From Sorex araneus (Eukaryota; Chordata; Mammalia; Eulipotyphla; Soricidae): a stretch of DNA of 64,000 nucleotides. The DNA lies in the NCBI RefSeq assembly GCF_027595985.1, contig NC_073305.1:81276474-81340473 (forward strand), written 5' to 3'. A program made the position numbers and the translations under genes. The notes under the pieces were generated by a model that ran no database searches, was not told the origin of the DNA, and saw only the letters and a program-made list of their open reading frames with translations. Of the stretch, positions 34,726-47,059 are shown in pieces. The number at the start of each line of letters is the position of its first letter. Position 1 is the stretch's first letter.

Positions 34726-35269
34726 CAGGAGGCACACACAGTATCATGTCTAAAGGTACGAAATCAGGTCTCGAAGGCTGTAGGAAATCCCGACTGTTCC
34801 GTGCTTTCTCCTGTCCTCATCAGATTGCCAAAGTTTCCTGCAATTTCCCTTCTCTTCTCCACACCCTCAACCCCCAAATTTAGTACTTTCAGGAGTTAGA
34901 AAAAAAAAAAAAACAGAAACAGACTAGCCTGTGGCTTATAGTTTGGAGGGCTTTAACAGGTTCTCTCTGGAAGAAGCTGCCCCTTGCCCCCCATATTCTT
35001 TCTCTTCTGACTGGGCCATGAGAACATTTTTGCCCTGCCCCCAGGCCTTTGTCTGGACATTGCTAGTCATTAGAGAGTTCAGTGGAGCCGTTCTGACCTC
35101 TAGTCTCCTGGCCTTTCACTACCATACTAAAAACAATACTTCTTTTTGTGCCATCTTCCTTCCATGCCATGTTCATTGTATGTTTCGCAGTTGTGCATAC
35201 TCAATGTTCTCCCTCATGTATAAGTATTTGTTTTCTGAGAAAAATACTAGAATAGCATGAGCTGTTAGA

Positions 35270-35320
35270 GCATTCTCTTTCTCTGCCTCTCCCTCTCTCC
35301 CTCTATCCCTCCTTCCCTCC

Positions 35321-35358
<38 letters not shown>
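35270..35358. repeat. (CT)n/(CCCT)n pyrimidine tract
   Basis: CT units with CCCT variants. Confidence 0.9.
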
Positions 35359-35360
<2 letters not shown>

Positions 35361-35379
35361 TAGTCACAAAATCAGACCC

Positions 35380-35545
35380 CTGGGGCCAGAGAAAGAGTCT
35401 AGCCAGTAGGCCGCTTGCCTTACACCCTGCAGATTCATATTTGATCCTTCTCCCCCTATGTGGTAGATGACCACTGCCAGGAGAAATCCTGAATATAGAT
35501 CCAGGAGTAAGCCTTGAGTACTACCAGGTGTAATCTCCCAACCAG
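35380..35545 (+). mobile_element. Old type A-like SINE
   Basis: GGGGCCAGAGAAAGAGTCTA head, 'atagatccaggagtaag' body. Confidence 0.65.
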
Positions 35546-35789
35546 ACCTCTACTCCCACTCTTTAAAGTAATTCTCTAGCCTGTGCTTGTTGATGGACAT
35601 TCTTCTCAATTTGAGTTGCTTTTGCACAAATAAAGCTCCACTTTCTTATCAGATGTTCCCCTGCTTTTTTGAGATTCCACATTCACTGAGGGTCTTAACA
35701 AAGCTGGCAATTAAGAACAGACCTATGCTCTGAGAAGAAACCCAGTAAAAGCTGCCCAACATAATGATGAAACTACATGACACCTAATT

Positions 35790-35973
35790 TTTTTTTTTTT
35801 TTTTTTTTTTTGCTTTTTGGGTCACACCCAGCGATGCTCAGGGGTTACTCCTGGCTTTGCACTCAGGAGTTACTCCTGGCGGTGCTTGGGGGACCATATG
35901 GGATGCCGGGGATCGAACCCGGGTCGGCCGAGTGCAAGGCAAACGCCCTACCCGCTGTGCTATCGCTCCGGCC
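35790..35973 (-). mobile_element. Young type A SINE with perfect target duplication
   Basis: Near-consensus antisense copy with a long T-run; flanked by CTACATGACACCTAATT at 35773-35789 and 35974-35990. This is one of the youngest copies in the window. Confidence 0.96.
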
Positions 35974-36482
35974 CTACATGACACCTAATTGAATTTAAGT
36001 TTCAAGTGAACAGTAATCAACCTTTTAGCATATGTAGGTGTTTCATTCATTACTTGGGACAATCTTACATTTTAATGTTGTCTGTCATTTGTTAGAACTT
36101 TGGATTTATCCAAAAAGTTTATGTTTTATCTGGCAATCTCAGTGTAGTGGAATTAATAAAAAAGGGCCTTATGTTCCAAAGAAATGTTGACACAACCATA
36201 CCAATTACAAAGTGAATTTTATGAATGTATAACTAAAACTTAAAATGCTTTTCTTTTCATTAATTATTTCTGTCTATAACATTTTTGTTAAATTAATTAC
36301 TTCCTTTTGAGTAAAATAAAAGGAAAATAGTTTTAAAATTTGACATACTTGTAATTTAATAAAATTTGTATTTGATTATTAAAAATGAATCTGAAAAAGA
36401 AAATGAATTTGATATGGGTTTTGTTTTCATTTTATGTAATAAAAATGCATTTATGCATGGTTAGTTTCTTGAGCTATTTCTT

Positions 36483-36483
36483 T

Positions 36484-36582
<99 letters not shown>

Positions 36583-36734
36583 GGGTCAGATCCAGCGATG
36601 CTGAGAGGTTACTGGCTCTGCACTCAGGAATTACTCCTGGCGGTGCATGGGTGGACCATGTGGGATGACAAAGATTGAACCCAGGACATGCAGGACAGAT
36701 GCCCTACCCACTGGGCTATCACTCTGGCCCTAAG
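36483..36734 (-). mobile_element. Type A SINE whose tail is a (CTTT)n array
   Basis: The antisense body at about 36582-36731 is preceded by some 95 bp of CTTT where the T-run should be. Flanks TTGAGCTATTTCTT (36469-36482) and TTGAACTATTTCTT (36735-36748) differ by one base. Confidence 0.9.
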
Positions 36735-37485
36735 TTGAACTATTTCTTATCTCTGAACTTTTGCTCCCATTTTCCATCATTATAACAGAACTTATTTACT
36801 CTTCAATATGAAGAATTGGCTTATCTGCTCTCAAACAAGGTAATAGATTAAGTAATGATCAAGTGCTCTATTGTGTTTCATATAGTGTTTACTGGGGCCC
36901 AACCATTTCAAGGATGAGTAAGACATAGTATATTCCCCGGAGGACAAGACACGCGCACCACTATGCTACTTCCCCCATGTAGGTAAACCCAACTGTGGGA
37001 GTTCAGAGAGTTGAGGTATTAATCATTCTCAGGAGTGGGAGCTAAAGCCATCCTCACTACACAGGCTCCAAGGCAAAGCGACTCTAAACAAGATGAGGAG
37101 GGGGAAGTCCCAGGACAGCTGGAATCTAGGCTTCTTGACCTGGGCAATTAAACTGCAGGGGAAAATGTGACTTAATAAAGCTGAAAGTCTTATTGAGGAC
37201 TTGGAAACTCTTGGGGCTGTTACAATGTGACATCCAGCAAGGGAAAATTGGAATAATTTATTTAAATTAAAAATAAATTAAAGGCAAGCTAGAACTGCAA
37301 GGGGCTACAGCCCGAGGAAAGAGTTATCCAGAGCAAGCTAATCCAAATGTGAAACAATGTGAAACAGGTTAATTTTTAGCTAGTGGTGATACCTAAGAAA
37401 GGAGGTTCTACTTAAACCTGAAAACCATGAACATACTTTCGCGAATGGAGAATGATCAGTGTTCCTGTATTTTATAGGAAACAAT

Positions 37486-37736
37486 CACTGTACCACTGAA
37501 TGACTGCCATCCTGTTGCTCATCAATTTGCTCGAGCGGGCACCAGTAACGTTTTGGGTTGGAGCGATAGCACAGCGGGTAGGGTGTTTGCCTTGCACTCA
37601 GCTGACCTGGGTTCGATTCCTCTGTCCCTCCCAGAGAGCCCAGCAAGCTACCAAGAGTATCTCGCCCGCATGGTAGGGCCTGGCAAGCTACCCGTGGCGT
37701 ATTTAATATGCCAAAAACAGCAACAACAAGTCTCAC
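37486..37736 (-). mobile_element. Type B SINE with internal inversion (twin-priming-like)
   Basis: The 3' end of type B lies antisense at 37486-37551; the 5' head and body lie sense at about 37552-37736 and stop just where the 3' end would continue. The whole is bounded by ATAGGAAACAAT at 37474-37485 and 37737-37748. Confidence 0.9.
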
Positions 37737-37929
37737 ATAGGAAACAATGGAGTCAAATAATGAAAACTTATTGTGTATAGGTTTTCAACTTTTAGAATCA
37801 CCTTCTAAACAAGTCAAAGAAGGATTAGCAGCTAATAAATGATAATGTTAATTTTATTCATTTTCTAAATGCAGTAGTAAAGGTCTGTGGTAGGTAAAGT
37901 GGGAAGGAAAGATCTGTGTGCAGAGTAAT

Positions 37930-38079
37930 TGTTTTGTTTTGTTTTGAGCCACACTGGGCTGTGCTCAGGGTTTACTCCTGGCTCTGGGTTTAGGGGACCA
38001 TATGCAGTGCAAGGGATTCAACCAGAGCCTGCTGTGTGAAAGGAAAGTCCCTTACCTGCCATACTATTTCTCAGTCCTG
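37930..38079 (-). mobile_element. Old type A-like SINE
   Basis: Antisense 'gtgctcagggtttactcctggctctg' style body and 'aaagtcccttacctgcc' head. Confidence 0.7.
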
Positions 38080-38660
38080 TTCATAGTAATGTTGTAGATG
38101 AGAAAGCAGTGAAGGTTCTGAGTATAGGGATGTGACTTCTTATACCGCTCTCTCCCAAGGAGGATTGCAAAAAGATAGCGCCAGCGTGTCTGTGAGCTAA
38201 TTGCTTATCTCCTAGCAAAAATGAGTTGGGTAGCACCTAAGATGACGCAAATATCTAGATAACCACCAGAAAAGAAGAGATCATTAAGAGTGATTATCTG
38301 TGGGGAACAGGAGTGGGGGTTGGGAGGACTAAGATAGAGACTCTCGCCTTTCATTTACAGTACTTCAGAACACTTAACTTTGAAGAATTAACTATTCAAG
38401 CCTTTGTAAGGTGGTCTAAGGAGCTAGCACAGAGATTGGGGACACATAAATCAGGACTTGATCCCTTGTACAATATGTGTCTTACCCCCAGCATCTCTGG
38501 TATAACTCTGATGGCCACCAAGGACCATGGGACCACAGCAGCACTGCATTATTTAACCTTCAGATTAAAACCAACCAGAATGGTGATCTGGTGATTCTCA
38601 ACCAACATTGCTTGGGATGTCCACAAATTTATTAAAAAAAAATTTTTTAAGGATAAAATT

Positions 38661-38761
38661 TAGGAGACTAGAGAGATAGCTGAGTATATGCTTAGCATGG
38701 GGAGGCCTGGATTTGATCCTCAACACCTGAGCACTACTGGGTTTGACCCCGGAAACAAAAT
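38661..38761 (+). mobile_element. Old SINE, internally deleted
   Basis: GACTAGAGAGATAGCTGAG head, GGATTTGATCCTCAACACC, then CTGAGCACTACTGGG. Confidence 0.6.
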
Positions 38762-39211
38762 ATAAGGTATAGAGGTTATGTCAGGCTTTTCACTCTGGTA
38801 ACAATCTCATGTGTATGAAAAAAGGTGGAATAGAAGGTAAAAATGAAAAGGTGAGCTGGCTCAGAATTAATTTTCCTAGTGATGCATTGGAATTGAGTTT
38901 CTTTAACAATGCCTCTTAAATGACCTCAAATCCAGTACAGATCATTATACTTGCTAGTGACAATAAATGTTCTCTGAATGAATAAAATGTGCCTTGGGGT
39001 AATGGGAGGGACACCAAAAGTTTTAATATGAGAAATAATATCATTTTTGAATAAAACAGTTTTTATATTGAAAAATGGATGAGTTGAGATTAGGAAAATC
39101 TAAAGCGGGAGATGAATTAGGAGCTATTAGGCAAAATAGGTACTTAATTAGAACCAGTAATCGAGAAAGTAAAATAGGGAAAAGGAAGAGGCTGTAGAAA
39201 TTAGTTAAAAA

Positions 39212-39256
39212 TACACGCGCGCGCACACACACACACACACACGCATACACACACAC
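39212..39256. repeat. (CG/CA)n alternating tract
   Basis: Starts CGCGCGCG then CA units; strictly alternating purine-pyrimidine. Confidence 0.9.
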
Positions 39257-39257
39257 C

Positions 39258-39330
39258 TGTTACTGAGATAGAGCAGTAGAGCATTTCCCTTACATGTGTG
39301 AGACTCTGGATTCTATCTGACATTATAAAT
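39258..39330 (+). mobile_element. Short tRNA-like (ID-like) SINE
   Basis: 'gagatagagcagtagagcat' box A-like and 'gactctggattctatct' box B-like parts. Confidence 0.4.
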
Positions 39331-39359
39331 GAAATGAAATCATATCAAAACAAAAAACA

Positions 39360-39386
39360 GCCACCACCACCACCACCACCACCACA
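39360..39386. repeat. (CCA)n trinucleotide
   Basis: About eight CCA/ACC units. Confidence 0.9.
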
Positions 39387-39671
39387 AAAGACAAAATCCT
39401 GTGTGTATTGTGTGCACTGAGCTTGAAATAACTAATGATAATGCTTACAATGGTAATACTTACAACTATGAGTCTTGAACCATTAATGACTTATGAAACC
39501 TATTTCGTGAATTAAGTGTTTTTTAATAATATGGAAGAGAAATGAGTTAAAAGTTCATCATGTGCTCATGTGGTAAGATTAAATATTTCATAGAACTTGT
39601 ATTTACATTGCATATATCTGAATATATTATATGTAGAACTGACATAAACATATTTTCCATCATACATCAAA

Positions 39672-40290
39672 AACTGTTTGTGCGGTGGCCTCTCCGCAGC
39701 TGCATGAACATGACTCCAGACGCCAGCTAAATTTTTCGGCATGGGCAGCTCCTTGCAGAATGTCTCCAGACTGAGAACTAAGCCACGGCCCCATGCCTGC
39801 CCAGGAGGGGAAAGATATTTCTCTCGCGCGCCTTTTCCTTGCCGGGGGTGAAGGGCGTGGTGACCGCCATATTATGACTATCACAGATGGGGTTTATAAG
39901 CTTGCAATGATCCAATACCTGGAAGAAATCTCCCTGGACTTAGTTGCTAAAGTACAGAAATCCAAAACCGCACGGCCGCGCGACCTTATATCCCTTCACA
40001 ACAGGTCTGATTCTAGTGGGGTACTCCTAACAATAATAGTGAGGTTTGTGTTGAAATATTGAATGTAACCAAAGTAACTAGAAAGTGAAGTGAAATTTAT
40101 CAGTTACAAGGCGGGGTGGGGGCGGGATGGGAGGTGTACTTTTTTTTTTTTTTGGTGGTGGGATATGGGCACCGGTGAAGGGATGGTTGTTTCAGCATTG
40201 TATAACTGAGACTTAAGCCTGAAAGGATTGTAATTTTCCACATGGTGATTCAATAAAAAAATTAAAATTAAAAAAAAAAGAAAAAATCAA
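39672..40290 (+). mobile_element. Composite retroposon of about 620 bp, copy 1
   Basis: Starts near TGTGCGGTGGCCTCTCCGC and ends with an L1-like 3' part (GATTCAATAAAA) and an A-rich tail. It is collinear over its length with the antisense copy at 46448-47059. A 90-codon open frame at 39793-40062 is not shared as a protein. Confidence 0.75.
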
Positions 40291-40410
40291 AAACATAAAA
40301 AAAAAAAAACTGTGTGCCTCTGTGCTTAGGTAATGGCAGATCAAGTGGTTTATGGAGTGGACTTGCTCCTAATCAAAAGAGACACAACTACGCACATTTC
40401 TTTCTTTTGT

Positions 40411-40582
40411 GTTTGCTCTTTTTTGGGGGGAAACACCAGGTAGTACTCGGGGCTAACTCCTGGCTCTTGTGCTCATGGACCACTCCTGATATTGCTCTGG
40501 AGACTACAGGCAGTGTCAGGGATGGAATCAGGAACTGCGTGCAACTTAAGAACTTAACCTATGTACTAAGCACTTTTGCCTC
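40411..40582 (-). mobile_element. Old SINE
   Basis: Antisense 'ggggctaactcctggctcttgtgctc' style body. Confidence 0.65.
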
Positions 40583-40968
40583 TGTGCACATTTGTTTTCT
40601 AATTTTGTATTCAGTGACTTTACCTTGATAGCTTGAAATAGGTCATAGTGGAGGATATCGTAGCATAGAAATCATCAAACACCTTTGAAAGTAGGACTTT
40701 GGCCCCAGTAACTAGCACGCCTTTGGGTGGAGCCATATCAGATGCAGTGAATCATGTTAGTCTGAAGCTCAGTAGAGTAATCGGAGCCAAGTTATTTATT
40801 TGGAAATAGAAATATTAAGAATGCAAGAGTTTGATTATGAAGAACTTTAAGCAAGATTTAGAAGATAGAACTCTAACGAACATTGCATTTCATGGAAGGT
40901 ATAGGAGCTTTTTTGATTCATTCTAACCACTTTCTTTTTATTAAACTTGATGTTTTAAAATGGATTGA

Positions 40969-41165
40969 GGGGGCTGAAGCAATAGCACAGAGGGTAGGTT
41001 ATTTGCCTTGCACATGGCCAACCTGGGTTCAATTCCCATCATCCCATACAGTCCCCTGAGCATTTCCAGGAGTAATTCCTGAGTGCATGAGCCAGGAGTA
41101 ACCCCTGTGCATCACTAAAAAGCAATACATAAATAAATAAATAAATAGATAGATAAGTAAATAAA
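40969..41165 (+). mobile_element. Type A SINE with (AAAT)n tail
   Basis: GGGGCTGAAGCAATAGCAC head; flanks AAAATGGATTGAG and AAAATTGATTGAG suggest a target duplication. Confidence 0.88.
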
Positions 41166-42470
41166 AAATTGATTGAGAGCCAAATCCAGCTTGTTCAACC
41201 CTACTACAAATGCACACATGTCAACGAGTAAAAGGAAATTTAGGGCAAGGACTCTCACCTAGGTAATCAGAGACTTTGGAATCACTATTTGTGATACAGA
41301 TAACCTGTCCCCATACCTTACGAAAGACTAGGGTTGTCTTTTTCTCATTTCTTCATTATTATGAAGAAAACCATTACCCCCACCTCCATTTCCAGCTCCC
41401 CAGATCCGTTATCGTAGAGCTAGTTTTAAAAGTCTTGCATAATCTGTGGTATATATAGTCACTATGACGACCAAATTCTTTTCATTCCTCTATTTAAATA
41501 TCTCTCAAATTCTATTATTCTTTTTTCAGCTATCTTCAGTTCAGCATAACAATACTTACTAAAGAGCATAATTCCTGGGAAGCAAGGATGAAAGATAAGA
41601 AAAGTAAAGCAGGAAAATGGAAAGAGCAAACAAAAAGGCATGTGTAACATTCAACAAGTTCTGTTTTCTTGGTAACTTGGTTGCTTTGCAAGGAAGGATG
41701 TCTTCAAAGGGGCCAGGCCAGGTGAAGCAACTGTATCACTCAACAGTCTGTGTAAGAGAAGAGGGAAAAAAAAATTGAACTGCTAGCTCTCATCATTCAA
41801 GTTTGTCCTTTGGCGAGTTAACTATCCTGCACTTATGGGTCTTGTCTGCTTATGAGCTATGCATAAGCTTCTTAAGTAAGCATCAGTGGCAATAGGAAAG
41901 CCGCAGGAGTGGCTTAGAATTAGAATGCATAGAAGTGTGAGTAGAGGCAGTCTGTGCATGCCTGCTGCTTACATGAGGGACCTTGTTCAGCTGTATCCCA
42001 ACTCTGTAGCTCCCAGCAATAGGCTTCCTAGCCAGAAGGTAAGGTGAGATATGGATTTGGCCTGGTATGGCCCATCTACTGAATTGGGCATATATATATA
42101 TATATATTTTTATATATGTAAAACATTTTTACAGTCTTAAACCTGGTGTTGGACCAAACTGGTTATTTCTAGACCATTTCAACAGACTGCTAACCATTTT
42201 TCATGCCTCCAGGTGTAGAAGCTTTTGGAAACTTAAAAGTTTTGTCTAAGTGGGAATAAAAAAATGGGAGAAATACTCCCAATATTGAGATAAGATAACT
42301 TTAAAAGGTAAATATGTTCGATACCATTGACTAAACCAATTGAATACAGATGGCAGAAAGGGTTATGCAATCTAGCAATGAGGTGGGAAATAGTATAATT
42401 GGAGCATGAAGACAAAGAGTTAGTAAGAAGTAAAAGTAAGCATACAAAGAAAATAGTATAGACTTATCTT

Positions 42471-42649
42471 TTTTTTTTTTTTTTGCTTTCTTGGGTTACA
42501 CCCGGCGATGTTCAGGAGTTACTCCTGACTTTGCACTCAGGAATTACTCTTGGCAGTGTTCAGGGGACCATATGGGATGCTGAGAATCTAACCCGGGTTG
42601 GCCATGTGCAAGGCAAACGCCCTACCCGCTGTGCTATTGCTCCAGCCCC
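42471..42649 (-). mobile_element. Type A SINE
   Basis: T-run then antisense body; flanks TAGTATAGACTTATCT and TAGTACAGACTATCT are likely a decayed target duplication. Confidence 0.9.
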
Positions 42650-42685
42650 TAGTACAGACTATCTTTAAGACATTTTAGGAATGAG

Positions 42686-42822
42686 GGCCACAGAGAGAGA
42701 GGGAGTAGAGCGAGTAATGTCCTTGCCTTTCATGTAGCCACCTACCCTTAGCTTGCAGGAGTGAACCCTGAGCGAAGAATCAGGTGTAAGCTCTGAGCAC
42801 CTCCAAGTGTACTTCCCCTACT
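42686..42822 (+). mobile_element. Old SINE
   Basis: 'gggccacagagagagaggg' head and 'cagg..gtgaaccctgagc' body. Confidence 0.5.
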
Positions 42823-42899
42823 GCCTCTACACACCTTCAAAATTAACCCACACAAATAAAAATAAAATAAAACAAATTGAGCCATTGTCAGAATTATTC

Positions 42900-43062
42900 A
42901 CCACTAGAGATAGCATACTAGGTAAGGCACTTGCCTTGCACATATCTGACTTGGGTTCTATTCCCACCACCACCTATAAGCAATACCAGGAATGATCCTT
43001 GAGCATGGATCCAGGAGAAAGCGCATCTGGCAATGACCCAAATACCAAAAAGAAAAATACAT
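42900..43062 (+). mobile_element. Old type A-like SINE
   Basis: AGAGATAGCATACTAGGTAA head, GGGTTCTATTCCCACCACC box B. Confidence 0.7.
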
Positions 43063-43395
43063 CTTGGGGAGAAGAAAAGAAGAGATATTGCTGCAGCATT
43101 AGTGAAATAAAGCACAAGGAGAGTAAAAATCTGAAGGGGTGGCATTGAAATCTGCCCAAAGATGGTGTGATGCTCTTTGAGAATTGCTGAGACCAAAAAT
43201 CACTCCTTAGTTATGGATGCAGTCCAGTCATTTATTTCTGCTGGTGGTGGTTTCCAATCTAGGAGCAAGTTCATAGAGAGCAATTTCCTGCCCTTACAAA
43301 GAGAAGAAAAGAAAAGGAGGGGGTTGGTAATAATTTGAAGAATTTTTTCCTAGCTAATTTGTTAAGCATTCATAGTTAAAATTTGAAAAGCAAAT

Positions 43396-43650
43396 CACTG
43401 TATTGCTGTCATCCCATGTTCATCGATTTGCTTGAGCAGGTGCCAGTAACGTCTCCATTCATCCTAGCCCTGAGATTTTAGCAACCTCTCTTTACTCGCC
43501 CTTCCCAATGGTGCTGCATTGGAGGCTCTTTCAGGGTCAAGGGAATGAGATCCATCATTGTTACTGTTTCTAGCATATCAAATACTCCACGGGGAGCTTG
43601 CCAGGCTCTGCCATGCGGGCAGGATACTCTTGGTTCTCCAAGAGGGAGAA
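43396..43650 (-). mobile_element. Type C SINE
   Basis: Same extra central segment as at 7244-7495, including 'gagattttagcaacctctc' and 'ggaggctctttcagggtcaa'; 5' truncated at CTCCAAGAGGG. Confidence 0.85.
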
Positions 43651-43868
43651 CTAGACAATAATTTGTAAAGCAAATAAAAAATATAAAGTGAGGAGTTCTC
43701 TAATAACCTTGTCATGAGGTAATTATTGAACATTTGGTACATATCTTCCATCTTTCCAGACTAAATGAAATCATTAAGAGGTCTGAGTCAGACAAACTTG
43801 GGTTCACACCCATTTCTACTTTTTCTAGCTCTAGGGCCTGAATAAACCTTTTAAATCCTGTTTCCTGT

Positions 43869-44052
43869 CACTATCACTGTCACTGTCATCCTGTTGCTTA
43901 TCGATTTGCTTGAGCGGGCACCAGTAATGTCTCCATTGTGAGACTTATTGTTTCTGTTTTTGGCATATCCAATATGCCACGGGTAGCTTGCCAGGCTCTG
44001 CTGTGCTGGTGAGAATCTCTCGGTAGCGTGCCAGGCTCTCTGAGAGGGACAA
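43869..44052 (-). mobile_element. Type B SINE, 5' truncated
   Basis: Antisense type B from the 3' end to CTCTGAGAGGGACA; the tRNA head is absent. Confidence 0.88.
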
Positions 44053-44949
44053 GTTTGTCTCAGTTTCCTAATCCAAAAAAAAAAAAAGGAAATAGTGCCC
44101 ATTTCACTTGGTTGCACTGAGGATTGAAAGAGATAATGCGTGCAAATTTTTTAGAAGAAAATTTGTCAAGAAGAGTATACAAATATAGGATGTATATATA
44201 TATTCTTGTAGCACTTACCTGTGAGAAGGAAATTTCACACATAAAATACAGATATATTTGTAAAAAATAATTGGGAAGAACTGAAAAACACTTGGAGAGA
44301 GGCAGGAATGAAAAGGCATGTCATGGTCATAGGATACAATTTAAAGTACAAGGCCTCCAAGTTTGTGAAGCATTTACAAAGGACAACAGATCCCAGACTG
44401 TAGGATAACATTGGGTTTTTCCTTTTAGCTTTGCCGCAGGGAACTTAGTTTACCTTAAAGCAATGTCCTCTCTGTATGGACACAGTAAGACAGTAAATAT
44501 TATGCTTTGTGACTTGGGAGCTGATTGACTCCAATAATATTTACTCCTGGGCATCTGCTTTCTCAACTCAGTTGCCCTTAGTTCCTAGCACTCCAAAAGC
44601 AGGGTCCTGACAAGGGACAGGATGGACTGAGGGCAAGCTGTGAGCTACTTTGGCATGGGCCAGGCCAAAGCACCACAATACTCAACTATAAGTTGAGAAC
44701 ATGGTCATAGACAAATGCGTCATGATCCAAAAGTAACAACGAGACTAGGATCCTGATGGGGTTAAAAAGACTAACCTGGCCTGAGGATGTGGTCTGGAAT
44801 ATATAGTGAATGTCCTTACGAAGAACCAAACTTTAAGTCTGATATATCTCTTACTGTGCTCATACAGAATTCTATTGCTAGAAATATTAGAAGTAAATTT
44901 ACTATAACTATTTAAATTTACTCTAACTATTTAAAACTAGTTGAGGAAT

Positions 44950-45433
44950 GAAGAAAACGACACACCCTTGTTTGGATCCCACCCTTGAGTGGATCTCCTA
45001 GTAATCTGGAGTAATATCCTTAGATGAGATTTTGTTAATCTCCTGGAGAAATGATCTTACTCTTCTTTGTTGGTTTGTTAATGTTCAACCCACCTTTGTG
45101 TCATCACCCTATGTGATTGCTATATAAACTAGACTGTAAGAGAAGTAGAAGGAAGGAGAAGAGACAGAAGTGTAGAGAAGACACAGAGGCAAGACAGAAG
45201 CCACAGGAGAAGATACAGAAGTGGAGAGAGAAGACACAGAAACAGAGACAGAGAGAGGTCTGAAGAGACCAAAGGAGAGACTACAGATACAGAGACGGAG
45301 ATAGAGAGACAGACAGAAGAGAGCACAGTGGCACACATAGAAGCAGAGCACAAGGAGGGGCCATCCAGATCCTGTCCATGAACAGAGGCTCAAGAGCACA
45401 GAACTCGAATGGAGAGAGGGACAGAGAGAGAGG

Positions 45434-45471
<38 letters not shown>

Positions 45472-45560
45472 ACCGCCCCAAGAGCCCACGAACAACACAA
45501 CAACACACATCACATTATCACCCCCTTCTGTGTGCATGTCTTTGTATTTTTTACATCAGA
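44950..45560 (+). mobile_element. Possible LTR-like segment with purine expansion
   Basis: TATA-like CTATATAAACTAG at about 45119 is followed by 330 bp of AGAGACAGA-type purine repeat and a T-rich end near 45540-45560. No flanking duplication was found and no coding remnant is attached, so this is weak. Confidence 0.25.
45140..45471. repeat. AGAGACAGA-type purine-rich repeat with (GA)n
   Basis: Irregular ACAGAAG, GAGACAG and AGAGAC units ending in an uninterrupted GA run (45440-45471). Confidence 0.85.
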
Positions 45561-46447
45561 CAGTCAAAGAAAAGAAGATAAGACTCTCTTATTCAATATT
45601 TTAACCAAATTATAAAGTTCTTAGCAAATGCCAAGCTTTGGCTTCATTCTCCTTGGCTGTACCTTAATGCCTATTTTAGCCCTGGTTTACTTAGTAACTC
45701 TGGAACTGTGGGTGTCCCAACTGACATGTTTGTATGCATTCAATAACTAGATTCTATGAGCTGGCTTGCCAAACCAGTCTTCAGGATGTTTTCCCTTGCC
45801 CAGGTCGTTGACATTACACCTGCTAATCTCCACCAAAATGTTGGCGGCACTAAGCTAAGAATGGGCCAGCCAGATTTCCCTCAGTGGCACTATGATTCAT
45901 ATTCTCCCAGTTCCTTTAAGGTGGTTGACAAATTATTTCATTCCTCATACATAATGTCATCAATTACCTCTTTCTCATTCCAACCTTTGCCTCACTAATC
46001 AATATCTTCAAAAGGTCTACCTTTTAACAATTAGCAATTATTTATTTTGTTTGTATAAGTTGTTTCAATTCAGGAAAATTATAGTTAACTAATACCAATT
46101 TAATAATTTATTTTAGCAATATAACGCTGATTTTTAAAAAAACTAATAAATTATTAAAGTTTAAATGTTTCTAAAGTACTGACCCACAGACTATAATATC
46201 CTCACTTATTAGCACATTTGAGTTACTTATTAGGAATATGTGTGGTTAGCATTTTTTACATTTTAAAAAGTTACCATATTTCAATTTTGAATATTCTTAC
46301 AATTAAATTTTTGTGAATCTTTCACATTTTTTAAATGACAAGTCCCTCAAAATGATTTATCTAGGTGAAAATGCCTACATTTTAATTTCCCAAATATTCT
46401 TTGTTTTTCTATTAGTATTCCCTCATCCAAAAATATTATACCTTCTT

Positions 46448-47059
46448 TTTTTTTAATTTTTATTGAGTCACCATGTGGAAAATTACAAAGCTTTCAGGCA
46501 TAAGTCTCAGTTTTACAATGCTCAAAAACCATCCCTTCACCAGTGCACATATTCCACCACCAAAAAAACCCCAGTATACCTCCCACCCTCCAGCCCCCCC
46601 AGCCCCGGCCCCCCCCCCGCCTGGGTAACTGATAAATTTCACTTTACTTTCTCTTTACTTTCATTACATTCAATATTTCAACAAAAAACTCACTATTATT
46701 GTTTGGAGTTTCCCCCCTAGAATCAGACCTGAAGAGATATGAGGTTTTGGATCTCTGTATTTTACTAAGTCCAGGGAAACTTGTGGCAGAAATTGGATCA
46801 TTGCAAGCTTGTACCTCTCATTAGTGGTCCTCATAATCTGGTGGTCGTCACTCCCACCACCCCCATCAAGGAAAAGGCGAGAGAGAGCAACCTTTCCCCT
46901 CCTGGGCAGACATGGGGCTGCAGCTTAGTTCATAGTCTGGAGACATTTCTGCAAGAAGCTGCCGGTACCAAAAGTAGTTTAGCTGGCCTCTGGGATCATG
47001 CTCGTGCAGCTGTAGAGAGGCTGCACATGTGCGACACTGGGGTCACATCTCAGCAGAGG
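46448..47059 (-). mobile_element. Composite retroposon of about 610 bp, copy 2, with target duplication
   Basis: Antisense copy of the element at 39672-40290. Its A-rich 3' tail is at 46448-46460 (T-run on plus). Flanked by a perfect 15-bp repeat ATATTATACCTTCTT at 46433-46447 and 47060-47074, so the ends are firmly set. Confidence 0.93.

Noticed and set aside
39793..40062. 89-codon frame in the composite retroposon as a retroposon-encoded protein
   Set aside because: The second copy of the element does not keep the frame, so it is not a conserved product.
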